Below the pieces are notes generated by a model. The model saw only the letters and a program-made list of their open reading frames with translations. It searched no databases and was not told the origin of the DNA. Shown in pieces: positions 33,824-43,823 of a stretch of DNA of 64,000 nt. The position numbers were made by a program, and so were the translations under genes. Source of the DNA: Microbacterium esteraromaticum (lineage in GTDB: Bacteria; Actinomycetota; Actinomycetes; Actinomycetales; Microbacteriaceae); the NCBI RefSeq assembly GCF_028747645.1, contig NZ_CP118100.1:868001-932000 (forward strand), written 5' to 3'. Numbering within the stretch: position 1 is the first letter of the stretch; every line of letters starts with the position of its first letter.

Positions 33824-35938
33824 ATGGCTTCCTCCGACACCCGCACGGCCGCCCTCGACGCGCTTCGCGAGCTCGTCGGGCGGCCCGACGCCGAGTTTCA
33901 CGACGGCCAGTACGAGGCGATCGAGGCGCTGGTCGACGGGCGGCGCCGGGCGCTGGTGGTGCAGCGCACCGGGTGGGGAAAGTCGGCGGTCTACTTCGTC
34001 GCCACGCTGCTGTTGCGTCGGCAGGGAGCGGGACCGACGGTGCTCGTGTCGCCGCTGCTGGCGCTGATGCGCGACCAGATCTCCGCGGCTGAGAGGGCCG
34101 GTGTGTGCGCGGTCGCCATCAACTCCACCAATGCTCATGAATGGGATGAGGTGCTCGCGCGGCTCGACCGTGACGAGGTCGACGTGCTGCTGGTCTCTCC
34201 CGAACGGCTGAACAACCCGGCGTTCCGTGAACAGCAGCTGCCCGCGCTCGTGCAGCGTCTGGGCATGCTCGTGGTCGATGAGGCGCATTGCATCAGCGAC
34301 TGGGGTCATGACTTCCGGCCCGACTACCGGCGGCTGCGCGACCTCATCAGTGCGATGCCCGCCGGTGTGCCCGTTCTCGCCACGACCGCGACGGCAAACA
34401 GCCGCGTTGTCGCCGACGTCGCCGAGCAGCTCGATGCGGTGGGGTCGGATGCCACGGGCGGGCCGGCCGGTGTGCTGACGATCCGCGGGCCGCTCGCGCG
34501 GACATCACTGCGTCTGGGCGTGCTGCGTCTGCCGAGCTCGACGCAGCGGCTCGCCTGGCTGCTCAGCCACCTGAACGACCTTCCGGGCTCGGGCATCATC
34601 TACACGCTCACCGTGGCCGCAGCCGTCGACACCGCGCGGCTGCTGCGTGAACACGGCCACGAGGTGCTCGCGTACACCGGGCAGACCGATGCAGAGGAGC
34701 GGGCAGACCTCGAAGGCCGACTCAAGCGGAATGAGGTCAAGGCGCTCGTCGCCACGAGCGCACTGGGCATGGGGTTCGACAAGCCCGACCTTGGGTTCGT
34801 GCTGCACCTGGGTGCTCCGTCGTCGCCGGTGGCGTACTACCAGCAGGTGGGTCGTGCGGGACGTGCCAGCGAGAGCGCCGACGTACTGCTGCTGCCGGGC
34901 GTGGAAGACCGCGACATCTGGCACTACTTCGCGACGGCCTCCATGCCCGACCGGGAGCGTGCCGAGCGGGTGATCGCCGCGCTCGGCGATGCGCCGATCT
35001 CGACGCCGGCACTGGAGTCGATCGTCGACATCCGCCGCACCCCGCTCGAGCTGCTGCTGAAGGTGCTCGACGTCGACGGCGCGGTGCGGCGCGTGCAGGG
35101 CGGCTGGGTCGCGACCGGGCAGCCGTGGACGTACGACGCCGAACGCTACAAGCGCATCGCGGCCGAGCGCCGTGCAGAGCAGCAGCACATGATCGATTAC
35201 GAGCAGACCGACGGATGCCGGATGGAGTTCCTGCAGCGCTCGCTCGACGACGACACCGCGGCCCCCTGTGGGCGCTGCGACAACTGCGCCGGCGTGTGGT
35301 TTCCGGCCGAGATCGGATCGTCGGCCGCGGATGCCGCCGGCCAGTCGCTCGACCGTGTCGGCGTGCCGCTCGAACCGCGTAAACAATGGCCGACCGGCGC
35401 GGATCGCGTCGGCGTTCCGGTGAAGGGACGCATCCCGGCAGAGGAGCAGGCGGGGGAGGGTCGGGCGCTGGCGCGCCTGACCGATCTCGGCTGGGGCGGC
35501 ACGTTGCGCGAGATGTTTGCCGCAGGAGCCGCGGATGCTCCTGTCTCTCCGCAGGTGCTCGGTGCCTGCGTGCGCGTGCTCGCGGATTGGGGCTGGGAGC
35601 GTCGGCCGGTCGCCGTTGTCGGGATGCCGTCGCGTTCGCATCCGCTGCTGGTCGAGTCACTCGCACGCGGCATCGCCGAGATCGGGCGACTGCCGTATCT
35701 GGGCTCGCTGGCGTTCGCCGGCGGCGGCCCGAGCGGACAGCCCGGCGGCAACAGTGTGTTCCGCCTCGCCGGGCTCTGGGAGCGCTTCAGCGCCGACGGT
35801 CTCGACGTCCCCGACGGGCCCGTGCTGCTCGTCGATGATCAGGTCGACAGCCGGTGGACGCTCACCGTCGCAGCCCGCGAACTGCGGCGCGCCGGCGCGA
35901 CCGAGGTGTTGCCGTTCGTGCTCGCGATGCGGGGGTGA
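33824..35938 (+). CDS. rqlH: RecQ-like DNA helicase of the RqlH type with a C-terminal phosphoribosyltransferase-like domain
   Basis: 704 residues. The superfamily 2 helicase core (residues about 15-350) has motif I RTGWGKSA, motif II VVDEAHCISDWGHDFRP (DEAH), and motif VI QQVGRAGRA. A zinc domain (C...CGRCDNC, about 465-490) follows, but no RQC or HRDC domain. The last ~150 residues resemble a ComF-like phosphoribosyltransferase, with VVGMPSRSHPLLVESLARG and the PRPP-loop analogue GPVLLVDDQVDSRWT. The TTGAT core of the loop is altered, so catalysis is doubtful. This matches mycobacterial RqlH (about 691 residues), a 3'-5' helicase. An in-frame GTG at 33806 is an alternative start. It interrupts the paa region on the opposite strand. 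Confidence 0.88.
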   Translation: MASSDTRTAALDALRELVGRPDAEFHDGQYEAIEALVDGRRRALVVQRTGWGKSAVYFVATLLLRRQGAGPTVLVSPLLALMRDQISAAERAGVCAVAINSTNAHEWDEVLARLDRDEVDVLLVSPERLNNPAFREQQLPALVQRLGMLVVDEAHCISDWGHDFRPDYRRLRDLISAMPAGVPVLATTATANSRVVADVAEQLDAVGSDATGGPAGVLTIRGPLARTSLRLGVLRLPSSTQRLAWLLSHLNDLPGSGIIYTLTVAAAVDTARLLREHGHEVLAYTGQTDAEERADLEGRLKRNEVKALVATSALGMGFDKPDLGFVLHLGAPSSPVAYYQQVGRAGRASESADVLLLPGVEDRDIWHYFATASMPDRERAERVIAALGDAPISTPALESIVDIRRTPLELLLKVLDVDGAVRRVQGGWVATGQPWTYDAERYKRIAAERRAEQQHMIDYEQTDGCRMEFLQRSLDDDTAAPCGRCDNCAGVWFPAEIGSSAADAAGQSLDRVGVPLEPRKQWPTGADRVGVPVKGRIPAEEQAGEGRALARLTDLGWGGTLREMFAAGAADAPVSPQVLGACVRVLADWGWERRPVAVVGMPSRSHPLLVESLARGIAEIGRLPYLGSLAFAGGGPSGQPGGNSVFRLAGLWERFSADGLDVPDGPVLLVDDQVDSRWTLTVAARELRRAGATEVLPFVLAMRG

Positions 35939-36000
35939 GCGGCGTGAGAGCGGCAACGACTGAACGTGACGAATCGCTCCGGTCGCAAGTCGCATCCTCG

Positions 36001-36504
36001 TTAGCGATCCAGCTCTAAGACTCCGTCTTCGTACTGACTATCAGGATCCACGCGCCGTCTGGTCGTGTTTCTCTCGTCTGACTTGAGCGCACGACTGGCG
36101 GCATACCACCAGCCCAAGGCAACGGCAGGAGACGCCGAGATTGCGACCAACGAGAAGAATACCCACCACTCTGCGAAGTCACCGTCCAATGCCAACCACA
36201 GGGCAATAGCCGTTGTGAGCATGCCTAGCAGGAGCCCAAAGGATGCGAAGGCGGTCACATGCACCCACTTGCGGGGATTGGTGCGCAGCGCGCGTCCGAT
36301 CATGAACGCAATCGGCGAGCCGACGAGGAGCGCCCCGAAGGACCATGGAACAGAGAAGTGCAGCGCGACATACCCGTAGCCGGCCGCGGGAAAGAGCAGG
36401 AAAACCTGGTGGATGATCAGAAACCACAGCCACGCAGCCAGGGCCCCTCGTAGGAACTCAGCACGAGAGAAGTTCATTGGTTCTCTGTTTGTCCTTGGTC
36501 CCAT
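36001..36504 (-). CDS. four-helix membrane protein of unknown function
   Basis: 167 residues from the ATG 5 nt after GAGGAG. Four hydrophobic segments lie at about 18-36, 44-66, 80-102 and 106-127, followed by a charged tail (KSDERNTTRRRVDPDSQ). I recognise no family. Codon use is visibly less G+C-biased than in neighbours (ATA, TTA-like and A-ending codons recur), suggesting recent acquisition. It is convergent with rqlH. Confidence 0.6.
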   Translation of the reverse strand: MGPRTNREPMNFSRAEFLRGALAAWLWFLIIHQVFLLFPAAGYGYVALHFSVPWSFGALLVGSPIAFMIGRALRTNPRKWVHVTAFASFGLLLGMLTTAIALWLALDGDFAEWWVFFSLVAISASPAVALGWWYAASRALKSDERNTTRRRVDPDSQYEDGVLELDR

Positions 36505-36785
36505 GTCGTCTCCTCGTCTCCCGAAAGTATCAGTCCTCGCCAAAGACGACCGGCTCGCTGCTTCTCAACCCTGGGGCCGGTGTGATCCGTCATCCTCGTC
36601 GCGCAGCCGGGATCCCCGAGAGCATGACAGCGCCCACCGTGGAGCCGACAGAATCGTTCGATCAGATCGCGGCGATCGCCCGCGAGGAGCTTCTTGGGGT
36701 GCAGATCAGGCGTGGCTTGTTTCGGCGGTACACCGCCGTCTGCGTCAAGCGCAGCGATCGACGATGCTTCACCAGTCGAACGGCC
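36505..36785. other. 281-bp non-coding region with a possible gene remnant
   Basis: No complete gene. An ATG at 36624 opens a frame whose first 26 residues (MTAPTVEPTESFDQIAAIAR...) have normal protein character, but the frame then becomes arginine-rich and runs antisense into paaI. This may be the 5' stub of a truncated gene. The left half shares the lower G+C of the adjacent membrane-protein gene. Confidence 0.35.
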
Positions 36786-37175
36786 TCAGCTCACGGCCCG
36801 GTTCGTGATCATCGACCGGCCTCGCACCTCGGCCACCACGTCGCCGGTCTCATCGCGCACGGTCACGTCGTAGAGGCCGGTGCGTCCGCTGACGACCCGT
36901 CGCACGGCCGTCGCCGACAGTACCTGACCGGCACCCGTCGACTTCAGGAAGGTGATGTCTGCGCCGGATGCCACGGTGACCCGCTCATCCTCGTTGCAGG
37001 CGATCGCGAAGGCCGTATCGGCGAGAGCCAACACCAGACCACCATGGGTGATCGCGAAGCCGTTGAGCATGTCGGCACGCACCGTCATCGACACGACCGC
37101 GCGCCCTGGCTCGTCGACCTCGACGGTCATGCCGAGCATCGCCGAGGCGGCGTCGCGTCGCATCATCTCCCTCAC
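36786..37175 (-). CDS. paaI: hydroxyphenylacetyl-CoA thioesterase
   Basis: 129-residue single hot-dog domain. The motif LNGFAITHGGLVLALADTAFAIACN carries the catalytic Asn/Gly and Asp residues of PaaI thioesterases. PaaI frees CoA from dead-end acyl-CoAs in the phenylacetate route. The GTG start shares the stop of paaZ (GTGA); two ATGs just inside are alternatives. It is the last gene of the paaF-H-Z-I run. Confidence 0.92.
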   Translation of the reverse strand: MREMMRRDAASAMLGMTVEVDEPGRAVVSMTVRADMLNGFAITHGGLVLALADTAFAIACNEDERVTVASGADITFLKSTGAGQVLSATAVRRVVSGRTGLYDVTVRDETGDVVAEVRGRSMITNRAVS

Positions 37176-39256
37176 GCCGTCACGACCTCGGCCGCCGCCT
37201 CCTTGGTGACCAGCGTCAGCACGTCGTAGGTCGCGACGATCTCATCGTCCTGGTTGCGGATCACGGCGTCCCATCGCACCTCGCCGTACTCGTCGGTCTC
37301 GCGCGGCGTGATCTGCTTGGCGGTCAGATCGACGCGGATGCTGTCACCCGGCGATACCGGTGTGATGAACCGCAGATTCTCGAGACCGTAGTTGGCCAGC
37401 ACGGGCCCGGGCTCGGGGTCGACGAACAGGCCTGCAGCCCACGAGACCAACAGGTAGCCGTGTGCGACGCGGCCGGGGAAGAACGGGTTGGCCGCGGCGG
37501 ATTCCTCGTCCATGTGCGCGTAGAACGTGTCGCCGGTGAAGTGCGCGAACGTCTCGATGTCGTCGAGCGTGACCTCACGGGCATCCGATGAGATCCGGTC
37601 GCCGATACGTAGCTCCGACAGCGCCTTGCGGAACGGATGCCGGTCGCCGGCGTTCGCGCTGGCGCCGGCGTGCCAGATGCCGGTCAGGGCGGTGAGCATC
37701 TCGGGCGACCCCTGCACGGCGGTGCGCTGCATGTGGTGCAGCACGGCGCGGATGCCACCCAGCTCCTCGCCGCCGCCGGCCCGGCCGGGGCCACCGTGCA
37801 CCAGACCGGGCAGGGGAGAGCCGTGCCCCGTCGACGACCGCGCATCGTCGCGGTCGAGCAGTAGCATCCGACCGTTGAACGGCGCGATCCGCGTCGCCAA
37901 CGCGACGGCCTGCGCGGGGTCGTGGGTGGCGATGCTGGTCACCAGCGAACCGCCGCCGCGTGCGACGATGTCGGCGGCATCTGCGATCGTGTCGTAGGTG
38001 ATCAGCGACGAGACCGGGCCGAATGCCTCGACGGCGTGCACGGCGTCGGCATCCGAGCGGTCGAAACGCAGCAGTACCGGCGAGACGAACGCGCCGTCGG
38101 TCGCGGCGCCGGTGGTGCCGTCGGCCAGACGCACCTCGGGGGCATCCGTTGTGCCGATCACGATCCGACCGCCGCCGTCGACCAGCTTCTGCACCTGCCG
38201 CCGCACCTCATCGCGCTGCGCGGCCGAAGCCAGGGGGCCCATGGTGACGCCCTCTGCGCGGGGGTCGCCCATGACCGTCTTCGCCTCGATGCGCGAGCGC
38301 ACGGCCTCGACGACGGCATCTGCGACGGCCGTGGGAACGACCGCGCGACGGATCGCGGTGCACTTCTGCCCGGCCTTGGTCGTCATCTCGACCACGAGCT
38401 GGCGCACGTAGGCGTCGAACTCGGGTGTGCCCTCGACCGCGTCCGTGCCCAATACCGAGGCGTTGATCGAATCGGTCTCGGCCGTGAACCGCACGCCGCC
38501 GGTCTGCACCGCGGGGTGGGCGCGCAGCATCTCGGCGGTCGAGGCGCTGCCGGTGAAACCGACGAGATCGCCCAGCCGCAGATGGTCGAACAGGTTCGGC
38601 ACACTGCCGCTGACCAGTTGCACCGAGCCTTCGGGCAGCAGGTTCGACTCGACGAGGATGCGCACCATGGCCTCGGTCAGATACCCCGTCGGCGTCGCGG
38701 GCTTGATCACCGTCGGCATTCCAGCGAGGAACGCCGGCGCGAGCTTCTCGAGCGGGCCCCACACCGGAAAGTTGAAGGCGTTGATCTGCACGGCCACGCC
38801 GGGCAGCGTCGTGTACACGTGCCGGCCCAAGAACGAGCCGTCCTTCGACAGTGGTTCGACCGGTCCGTCGACGTGCACTGTGCTGTTCGGCAGCTCGCGC
38901 CGGCCCTTGCCCGAGTACGAGAACAGCACACCGATGCCGCCGTCGATATCGACCCACGAGTCGGTCTTCGTCGCCCCGGTGCGGGCCGAGAGCGCGTACA
39001 GCTCATCCTTGCGCTCGGTCAGCGCCAGCGCGAACTGCTTCAGCAGCAGCGCACGCTGATGGAAGGTCAGCGCCGCGAGGCTCCGCTGGCCGACCGTGCG
39101 GGCGTACTCCAGAGCGCCCGCGAGATCGAGGCCCTCGGTGCTGACGTGCGTGACGACCTCACCGGTCGACGCATCGCGCACCGCGGTGCCGCCGGCGACG
39201 GCAGGGGTCCACCAGTCACCGTGGACGTAGCTGGGCAGAATCTCGGTGTTCATCAT
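37172..39256 (-). CDS. paaZ: bifunctional oxepin-CoA hydrolase / 3-oxo-5,6-dehydrosuberyl-CoA semialdehyde dehydrogenase
   Basis: 694 residues. The N-terminal aldehyde dehydrogenase (about 1-530) has the catalytic Cys in KAGQKCTAIRRAV and the Glu in RFTAETDSINAS. The C-terminal MaoC-like hydratase (about 545-694) has the Asp/His pair in HFTGDTFYAHMD and the PGRVAHGYLLVSW helix. The hydratase opens the oxepin ring and the dehydrogenase removes the reactive aldehyde. Both active sites look complete. The start is one of two adjacent ATGs, overlapping the paaH stop. Confidence 0.95.
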   Translation of the reverse strand: MMNTEILPSYVHGDWWTPAVAGGTAVRDASTGEVVTHVSTEGLDLAGALEYARTVGQRSLAALTFHQRALLLKQFALALTERKDELYALSARTGATKTDSWVDIDGGIGVLFSYSGKGRRELPNSTVHVDGPVEPLSKDGSFLGRHVYTTLPGVAVQINAFNFPVWGPLEKLAPAFLAGMPTVIKPATPTGYLTEAMVRILVESNLLPEGSVQLVSGSVPNLFDHLRLGDLVGFTGSASTAEMLRAHPAVQTGGVRFTAETDSINASVLGTDAVEGTPEFDAYVRQLVVEMTTKAGQKCTAIRRAVVPTAVADAVVEAVRSRIEAKTVMGDPRAEGVTMGPLASAAQRDEVRRQVQKLVDGGGRIVIGTTDAPEVRLADGTTGAATDGAFVSPVLLRFDRSDADAVHAVEAFGPVSSLITYDTIADAADIVARGGGSLVTSIATHDPAQAVALATRIAPFNGRMLLLDRDDARSSTGHGSPLPGLVHGGPGRAGGGEELGGIRAVLHHMQRTAVQGSPEMLTALTGIWHAGASANAGDRHPFRKALSELRIGDRISSDAREVTLDDIETFAHFTGDTFYAHMDEESAAANPFFPGRVAHGYLLVSWAAGLFVDPEPGPVLANYGLENLRFITPVSPGDSIRVDLTAKQITPRETDEYGEVRWDAVIRNQDDEIVATYDVLTLVTKEAAAEVVTA

Positions 39257-40104
39257 TCCTCATTCCACGTGTAGAAGCCTTCGCCGCTCTTGCGGCCCAG
39301 TCGACCCTCGGCGACCATCGTGCGCATCAGCTGCGGGGGTGCGAACCGCTCGCCCAGTTCACGGGCGAGCTCCTCGGCGATGCCGAGTCGCACGTCCAGT
39401 CCGACGATGTCGGTCGTGCGCAGCGGACCCATCGGATGCCGGTAGCCGAGCGTCATCGCCGCATCGATGTCCGACGCGCTGGCGACGCCCTCTTCCAGCA
39501 TCCGGATCGCCTCCAGGCCGAGCATCACCCCGAGCCGTGATGAGGCGAACCCGGCGGAGTCGCGCACCACGATCGGGGTCTTGCCGAGCGCCTCGACCCA
39601 GCCCCGGGCACTGTCGACGACGTCGGCATCCGTGTCCGCGCCGCGCACGATCTCGACCAGCGCCGATGCGGGCACCGGGTTGAAGAAGTGCATCCCCAGA
39701 AACCTGGTCGGGTCGCGGCGCTCGGCAGCCAGATCATCGATCGAGATCGACGAGGTGTTCGAAGCGAGTACCGCGCCGGCGCTGAGCACGGCATCGACGC
39801 GGGCGAGGGCATCCTGCTTCAGGCCGCGGTCCTCGGGAACCGCCTCGACCACCAGACCGGCGTCGGTGAACACCGTCAGATCGATGCCCGTCCGCAGCCG
39901 CCCACACGCCTCGGCTGGGTCGAGGGCGGGGTTCCGCTCAGCGGAGCGGCGGATGCTCTCGGCAACACGGTGCGCGGCAGCATCCGCACTCTCATCGTCG
40001 CGCTCGACGATGCTCACGCGTGCCCCGGCGAGCAGGAAGGCGTGGGCGATGCCCGCCCCCATCCGCCCGCCACCCAGCACTCCGACGTGATCCGGTGCGT
40101 TCAT
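39253..40104 (-). CDS. paaH: 3-hydroxyacyl-CoA dehydrogenase
   Basis: 283 residues, the single-function short form. The NAD site GVLGGGRMGAGIAHAFLLAGARV is at the N-terminus. The catalytic His is in GMHFFNPVPA with the family's NTSSISI before it. The C-terminal dimer domain includes RHPMGPLRTTDIVGLDV. In the phenylacetate route it oxidises 3-hydroxyadipyl-CoA. Overlaps with paaF and paaZ (ATGA) place it in one translation unit. Confidence 0.92.
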   Translation of the reverse strand: MNAPDHVGVLGGGRMGAGIAHAFLLAGARVSIVERDDESADAAAHRVAESIRRSAERNPALDPAEACGRLRTGIDLTVFTDAGLVVEAVPEDRGLKQDALARVDAVLSAGAVLASNTSSISIDDLAAERRDPTRFLGMHFFNPVPASALVEIVRGADTDADVVDSARGWVEALGKTPIVVRDSAGFASSRLGVMLGLEAIRMLEEGVASASDIDAAMTLGYRHPMGPLRTTDIVGLDVRLGIAEELARELGERFAPPQLMRTMVAEGRLGRKSGEGFYTWNEE

Positions 40105-40841
40105 CGCTTCGCCCTCCGCTGCAGGAACTCGGTCATGCGCCGCTCCTTCTCATCGCTCTCGAACAGCTCGGCCTGCAGCTCGCGCTCGATATCCGGGTGC
40201 TGATCGCGCGGGGCGCGCAGCGCCCGCTTGGTGTGCTGCGTCGCGCGCGGATCGTTCGCGCCGATGCGATCGGCCATCGCATGCGCGGCGTCGAGCAGGC
40301 CGTCGATCGGATGGGTCGCCGAGATCAGCCCCCAGGTGAGCGCCTCATCGGCGTCAAGCACGCGACCGGTCAGCAGCAGCTCAGCGGCGCGCGCCTGACC
40401 GACGATCTCGGGCAGACGCCAGGTCGCCCCGGCGGCGGCCATGATGCCCAATCCCGTCTCGGGGTTGCCGATCTTCAATGTCGGTGAGCCGATGCGCAGG
40501 TCGGCGGCGTAGGCGAGCTCGGCTCCGCCACCCAGCGCGTACCCGCTGACCGCGGCGATCACCGGCATCGGCAGTTCATTGATGCGGATGAACGCGGTGG
40601 CGTTGATGGCACGGCGGGCGTCGTCGGCGCGCCGTTCGCGCAGCTGGGCGATGTCGGCACCCGCGGCGAAGACGGTGTCGGAGCCCGCCAGGATCAGCGT
40701 GCGCGGGTCGGCCTCAAGCTCGGCGCACAGCGCGTGCAGTTCGTCGATCATGTCCTGATCGATCGCGTTGCGCTTGTCGGGCCGGTTCAGCGTCGCGACG
40801 ACGCGGTCGGCGTGGCGCTCGATCAGCAGCGGCTCGGTCAT
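40101..40841 (-). CDS. paaF: enoyl-CoA hydratase
   Basis: 246 residues. Both catalytic Glu residues of crotonases are present (GGGAELAYAAD and IGNPETGLGIM), and the oxyanion hole is in VFAAGADIAQL. It would hydrate 2,3-dehydroadipyl-CoA, so I assign PaaF rather than PaaG. The ATG follows GGAGG by 7 nt. The 142-bp gap to the thiolase upstream contains a long inverted repeat. Confidence 0.88.
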   Translation of the reverse strand: MTEPLLIERHADRVVATLNRPDKRNAIDQDMIDELHALCAELEADPRTLILAGSDTVFAAGADIAQLRERRADDARRAINATAFIRINELPMPVIAAVSGYALGGGAELAYAADLRIGSPTLKIGNPETGLGIMAAAGATWRLPEIVGQARAAELLLTGRVLDADEALTWGLISATHPIDGLLDAAHAMADRIGANDPRATQHTKRALRAPRDQHPDIERELQAELFESDEKERRMTEFLQRRAKR

Positions 40842-40875
40842 CGGTGCCCTCCGCATCGCGTGAGGAGAGCCTGCG

Positions 40876-40938
40876 CATTCCGGTCGCAGTTTCTCCCGCA
40901 TCCCGGCCGTTGATGCGTGAGAAAGTGCGACGGGAACG
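40876..40938. repeat. 27-nt-arm inverted repeat between paaJ and paaF
   Basis: Arm 40876-40902 (CATTCCGGTCGCAGTTTCTC...) and arm 40912-40938 (GATGCGTGAGAAAGTGCGAC...) are complementary at 23 of 27 positions with a 9-nt loop. It would form a very stable RNA hairpin between two genes of the same strand, 35 bp before the paaF start. Confidence 0.75.
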
Positions 40939-40983
40939 GCGCGCGCGTGTATTTCGTGACCTCGGTTCCCGCGAGTCGGCTCG

Positions 40984-42171
<1,188 letters not shown>

Positions 42172-42190
42172 ATCTCTCCTTGTCAGCATC

Positions 42191-42272
42191 CGCCCCTCCC
42201 GTCTATTCGGCGCATATTGCCCCTATTCGGTCGTTTTTCGTCGGGTTTGCGACGAATAGATGGGGGAGGGGT
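42191..42272. repeat. inverted repeat between the E2 gene and paaJ
   Basis: CCCCTCCCGTCTATTCGGCGCA on the left matches, with a 2-nt gap and one mismatch, the complement of the right arm at about 42247-42272 (ends GGGGGAGGGG). A third TATTCGG copy lies in the loop. It fills most of the 104-bp gap. Confidence 0.7.
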
Positions 42273-42275
42273 GAG

Positions 42276-43823
42276 TCAGATTCTTCGGTAGGCGCGCAGC
42301 GGATGCTCGATCAACTCGACCACCCGTCGCAGGAAGCCGGCCGCGTAGCCGCCGTCGCACACCCGGTGATCGAACACCAGCGACAACTGAGCGATGCGCC
42401 GGGCCACGATCTCGCCGTCGACCACCCACGGACGCTCGATCATGCGGCCGATGCCGAGGATGGCGACATCGGGGTGATTGATGATGGCCGCCGAGCCGTC
42501 AACACCGAGGCTGCCGTAGTTGTTCAGCGTGAAGGTTGATCCGCGCAGGCGCTCCGGTGGCATGCGCCCCGAACGGGCAGCATCGGCGATCTCGCGCAGC
42601 TGCGCGTCGAGCTCGGCGATCGACAGCTCGTGCGCTCGCGCGATCACCGGCACCAGCAGGCCGCGTTCGGTATCAGCGGCGACCCCGAGGTTGATGCCGT
42701 CGAACGACAGGATCTCGTCAGCGTCGTCGCTGAGCCGCGAGGCCAACAGAGGATACTCGGCCAGCGCAAGCAGCGTGAACCGGGCGATGAGTGCGGTGAG
42801 TGACGGCGCCCGCTCGCCCTCGGCTGCCATCTCTGCGCGAAGCTCCCACAGGCGAGTGGCATCGACGTCGACCCACACCGTCGCCTCGGGAATCTCGGAC
42901 CGGCTGCGCGTCAGCTTCGCACTGACGGCCTTGCGTAGCGGACTGAGCTTCTCGCGGGACGTCACGGCCAGGGCATCCGACGGTGAGACGGCGGATGCCA
43001 CAGGCGCGGGCACCGGTGTGGCGGATTCCACGGGAGCCGCCACCCCGTCAACCGCCCCGTCGACGGCCGCGCGCAGCACGTCGCCGCGGGTGATCGCCCC
43101 ATCGGAGCCTGTGCCGGTGATGGTGTGCACGTCGACGCCGAGGTCACGGGCGAGGCGGCGCACCAGCGGTGAGCGCACGGCCACGGTGCGACGCGGTGCG
43201 GCTTCGGCGGCCGGTGGCGCGGGAGCATGTGCGACGGGAGCGGATGCCACCGGCGCGGGCGGCTGCGAGCGCGGCACAGCACGGGCACGCCGACGTCCTG
43301 AGGAGGATCGTTCGGTGGTGCCGTAGCCGATCAGGACGTTGCCCGAGCCGCTGGCATCCGAGCCTTTCGTGTCCGCACTGCCCGCGCGTTCCTCGGCGCG
43401 GTACGCCTCCTTCTCTGCCGCCCCGGGCTTGTCTCCCGCCTCGTCAGCTCCCTCCCACGAGGGGTCAGAAAGAACGCTTTCCGCCCCCGCGGACCCAGCG
43501 TTTCTTGACCCCTCGTGGGTGGGGGTTGATCCCTCGGGCGCGGAGGGCGACCCCTCGTGAGGGGAAGAGGCGGCGGGGGAGGACACCTCGAGTACGGGGG
43601 CACCAACGGCGATCGTCTCGCCGGCCTGACCATGCAACGCCGTGACGGTGCCGGCGAACGGTGAGGGCAACTCCACCACGCTCTTCGCAGTCTCGACTTC
43701 GGCCACCGCCTGGTCGGTGCTGATCTCATCGCCCACCTGTACCAGCCACTGCACGAGCGCCGCCTCGGTGAGCCCTTCGCCGAGGTCGGGCAGGCGGAAC
43801 ACGCTTGCGGTCGTCGTGGTCAT
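42276..43823 (-). CDS. dihydrolipoamide acyltransferase (E2) of a 2-oxoacid dehydrogenase
   Basis: 515 residues. Lipoyl domain at about 5-80 with Lys47 in VETAKSV; E1/E3-binding domain at about 215-255 (VRSPLVRRLARDLGV); catalytic acyltransferase domain at about 290-515 with DHRVCDGG. With E1alpha/E1beta upstream it forms a branched-chain 2-oxoacid (or related) dehydrogenase; no E3 gene is in the window. The linker after the lipoyl domain is long (about 80-210), and residues about 87-125 are encoded by a palindromic element. Start and stop overlaps (ATGA) tie it to E1beta. Confidence 0.92.
   Translation of the reverse strand: MTTTTASVFRLPDLGEGLTEAALVQWLVQVGDEISTDQAVAEVETAKSVVELPSPFAGTVTALHGQAGETIAVGAPVLEVSSPAASSPHEGSPSAPEGSTPTHEGSRNAGSAGAESVLSDPSWEGADEAGDKPGAAEKEAYRAEERAGSADTKGSDASGSGNVLIGYGTTERSSSGRRRARAVPRSQPPAPVASAPVAHAPAPPAAEAAPRRTVAVRSPLVRRLARDLGVDVHTITGTGSDGAITRGDVLRAAVDGAVDGVAAPVESATPVPAPVASAVSPSDALAVTSREKLSPLRKAVSAKLTRSRSEIPEATVWVDVDATRLWELRAEMAAEGERAPSLTALIARFTLLALAEYPLLASRLSDDADEILSFDGINLGVAADTERGLLVPVIARAHELSIAELDAQLREIADAARSGRMPPERLRGSTFTLNNYGSLGVDGSAAIINHPDVAILGIGRMIERPWVVDGEIVARRIAQLSLVFDHRVCDGGYAAGFLRRVVELIEHPLRAYRRI
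43451..43564. repeat. palindromic repeat element, copy 3, in frame inside the E2 gene
   Basis: The left arm 43451-43478 begins CCTCCCACGAGGGGTC and the right arm 43497-43519 ends GACCCCTCGTGGG. An extra partial end (GACCCCTCGTGAGGGG) lies at 43549-43564, as at copy 1. The encoded peptide THEGSRN...LSDPSW matches that of copy 2 in the same frame. Confidence 0.85.

Noticed and set aside
36624-37229. Plus-strand frame starting MTAPTVEPTE as a full gene
   Set aside because: After about 26 normal-looking residues it becomes arginine-rich and runs antisense through paaI and into paaZ, so at most a 5' remnant is real.
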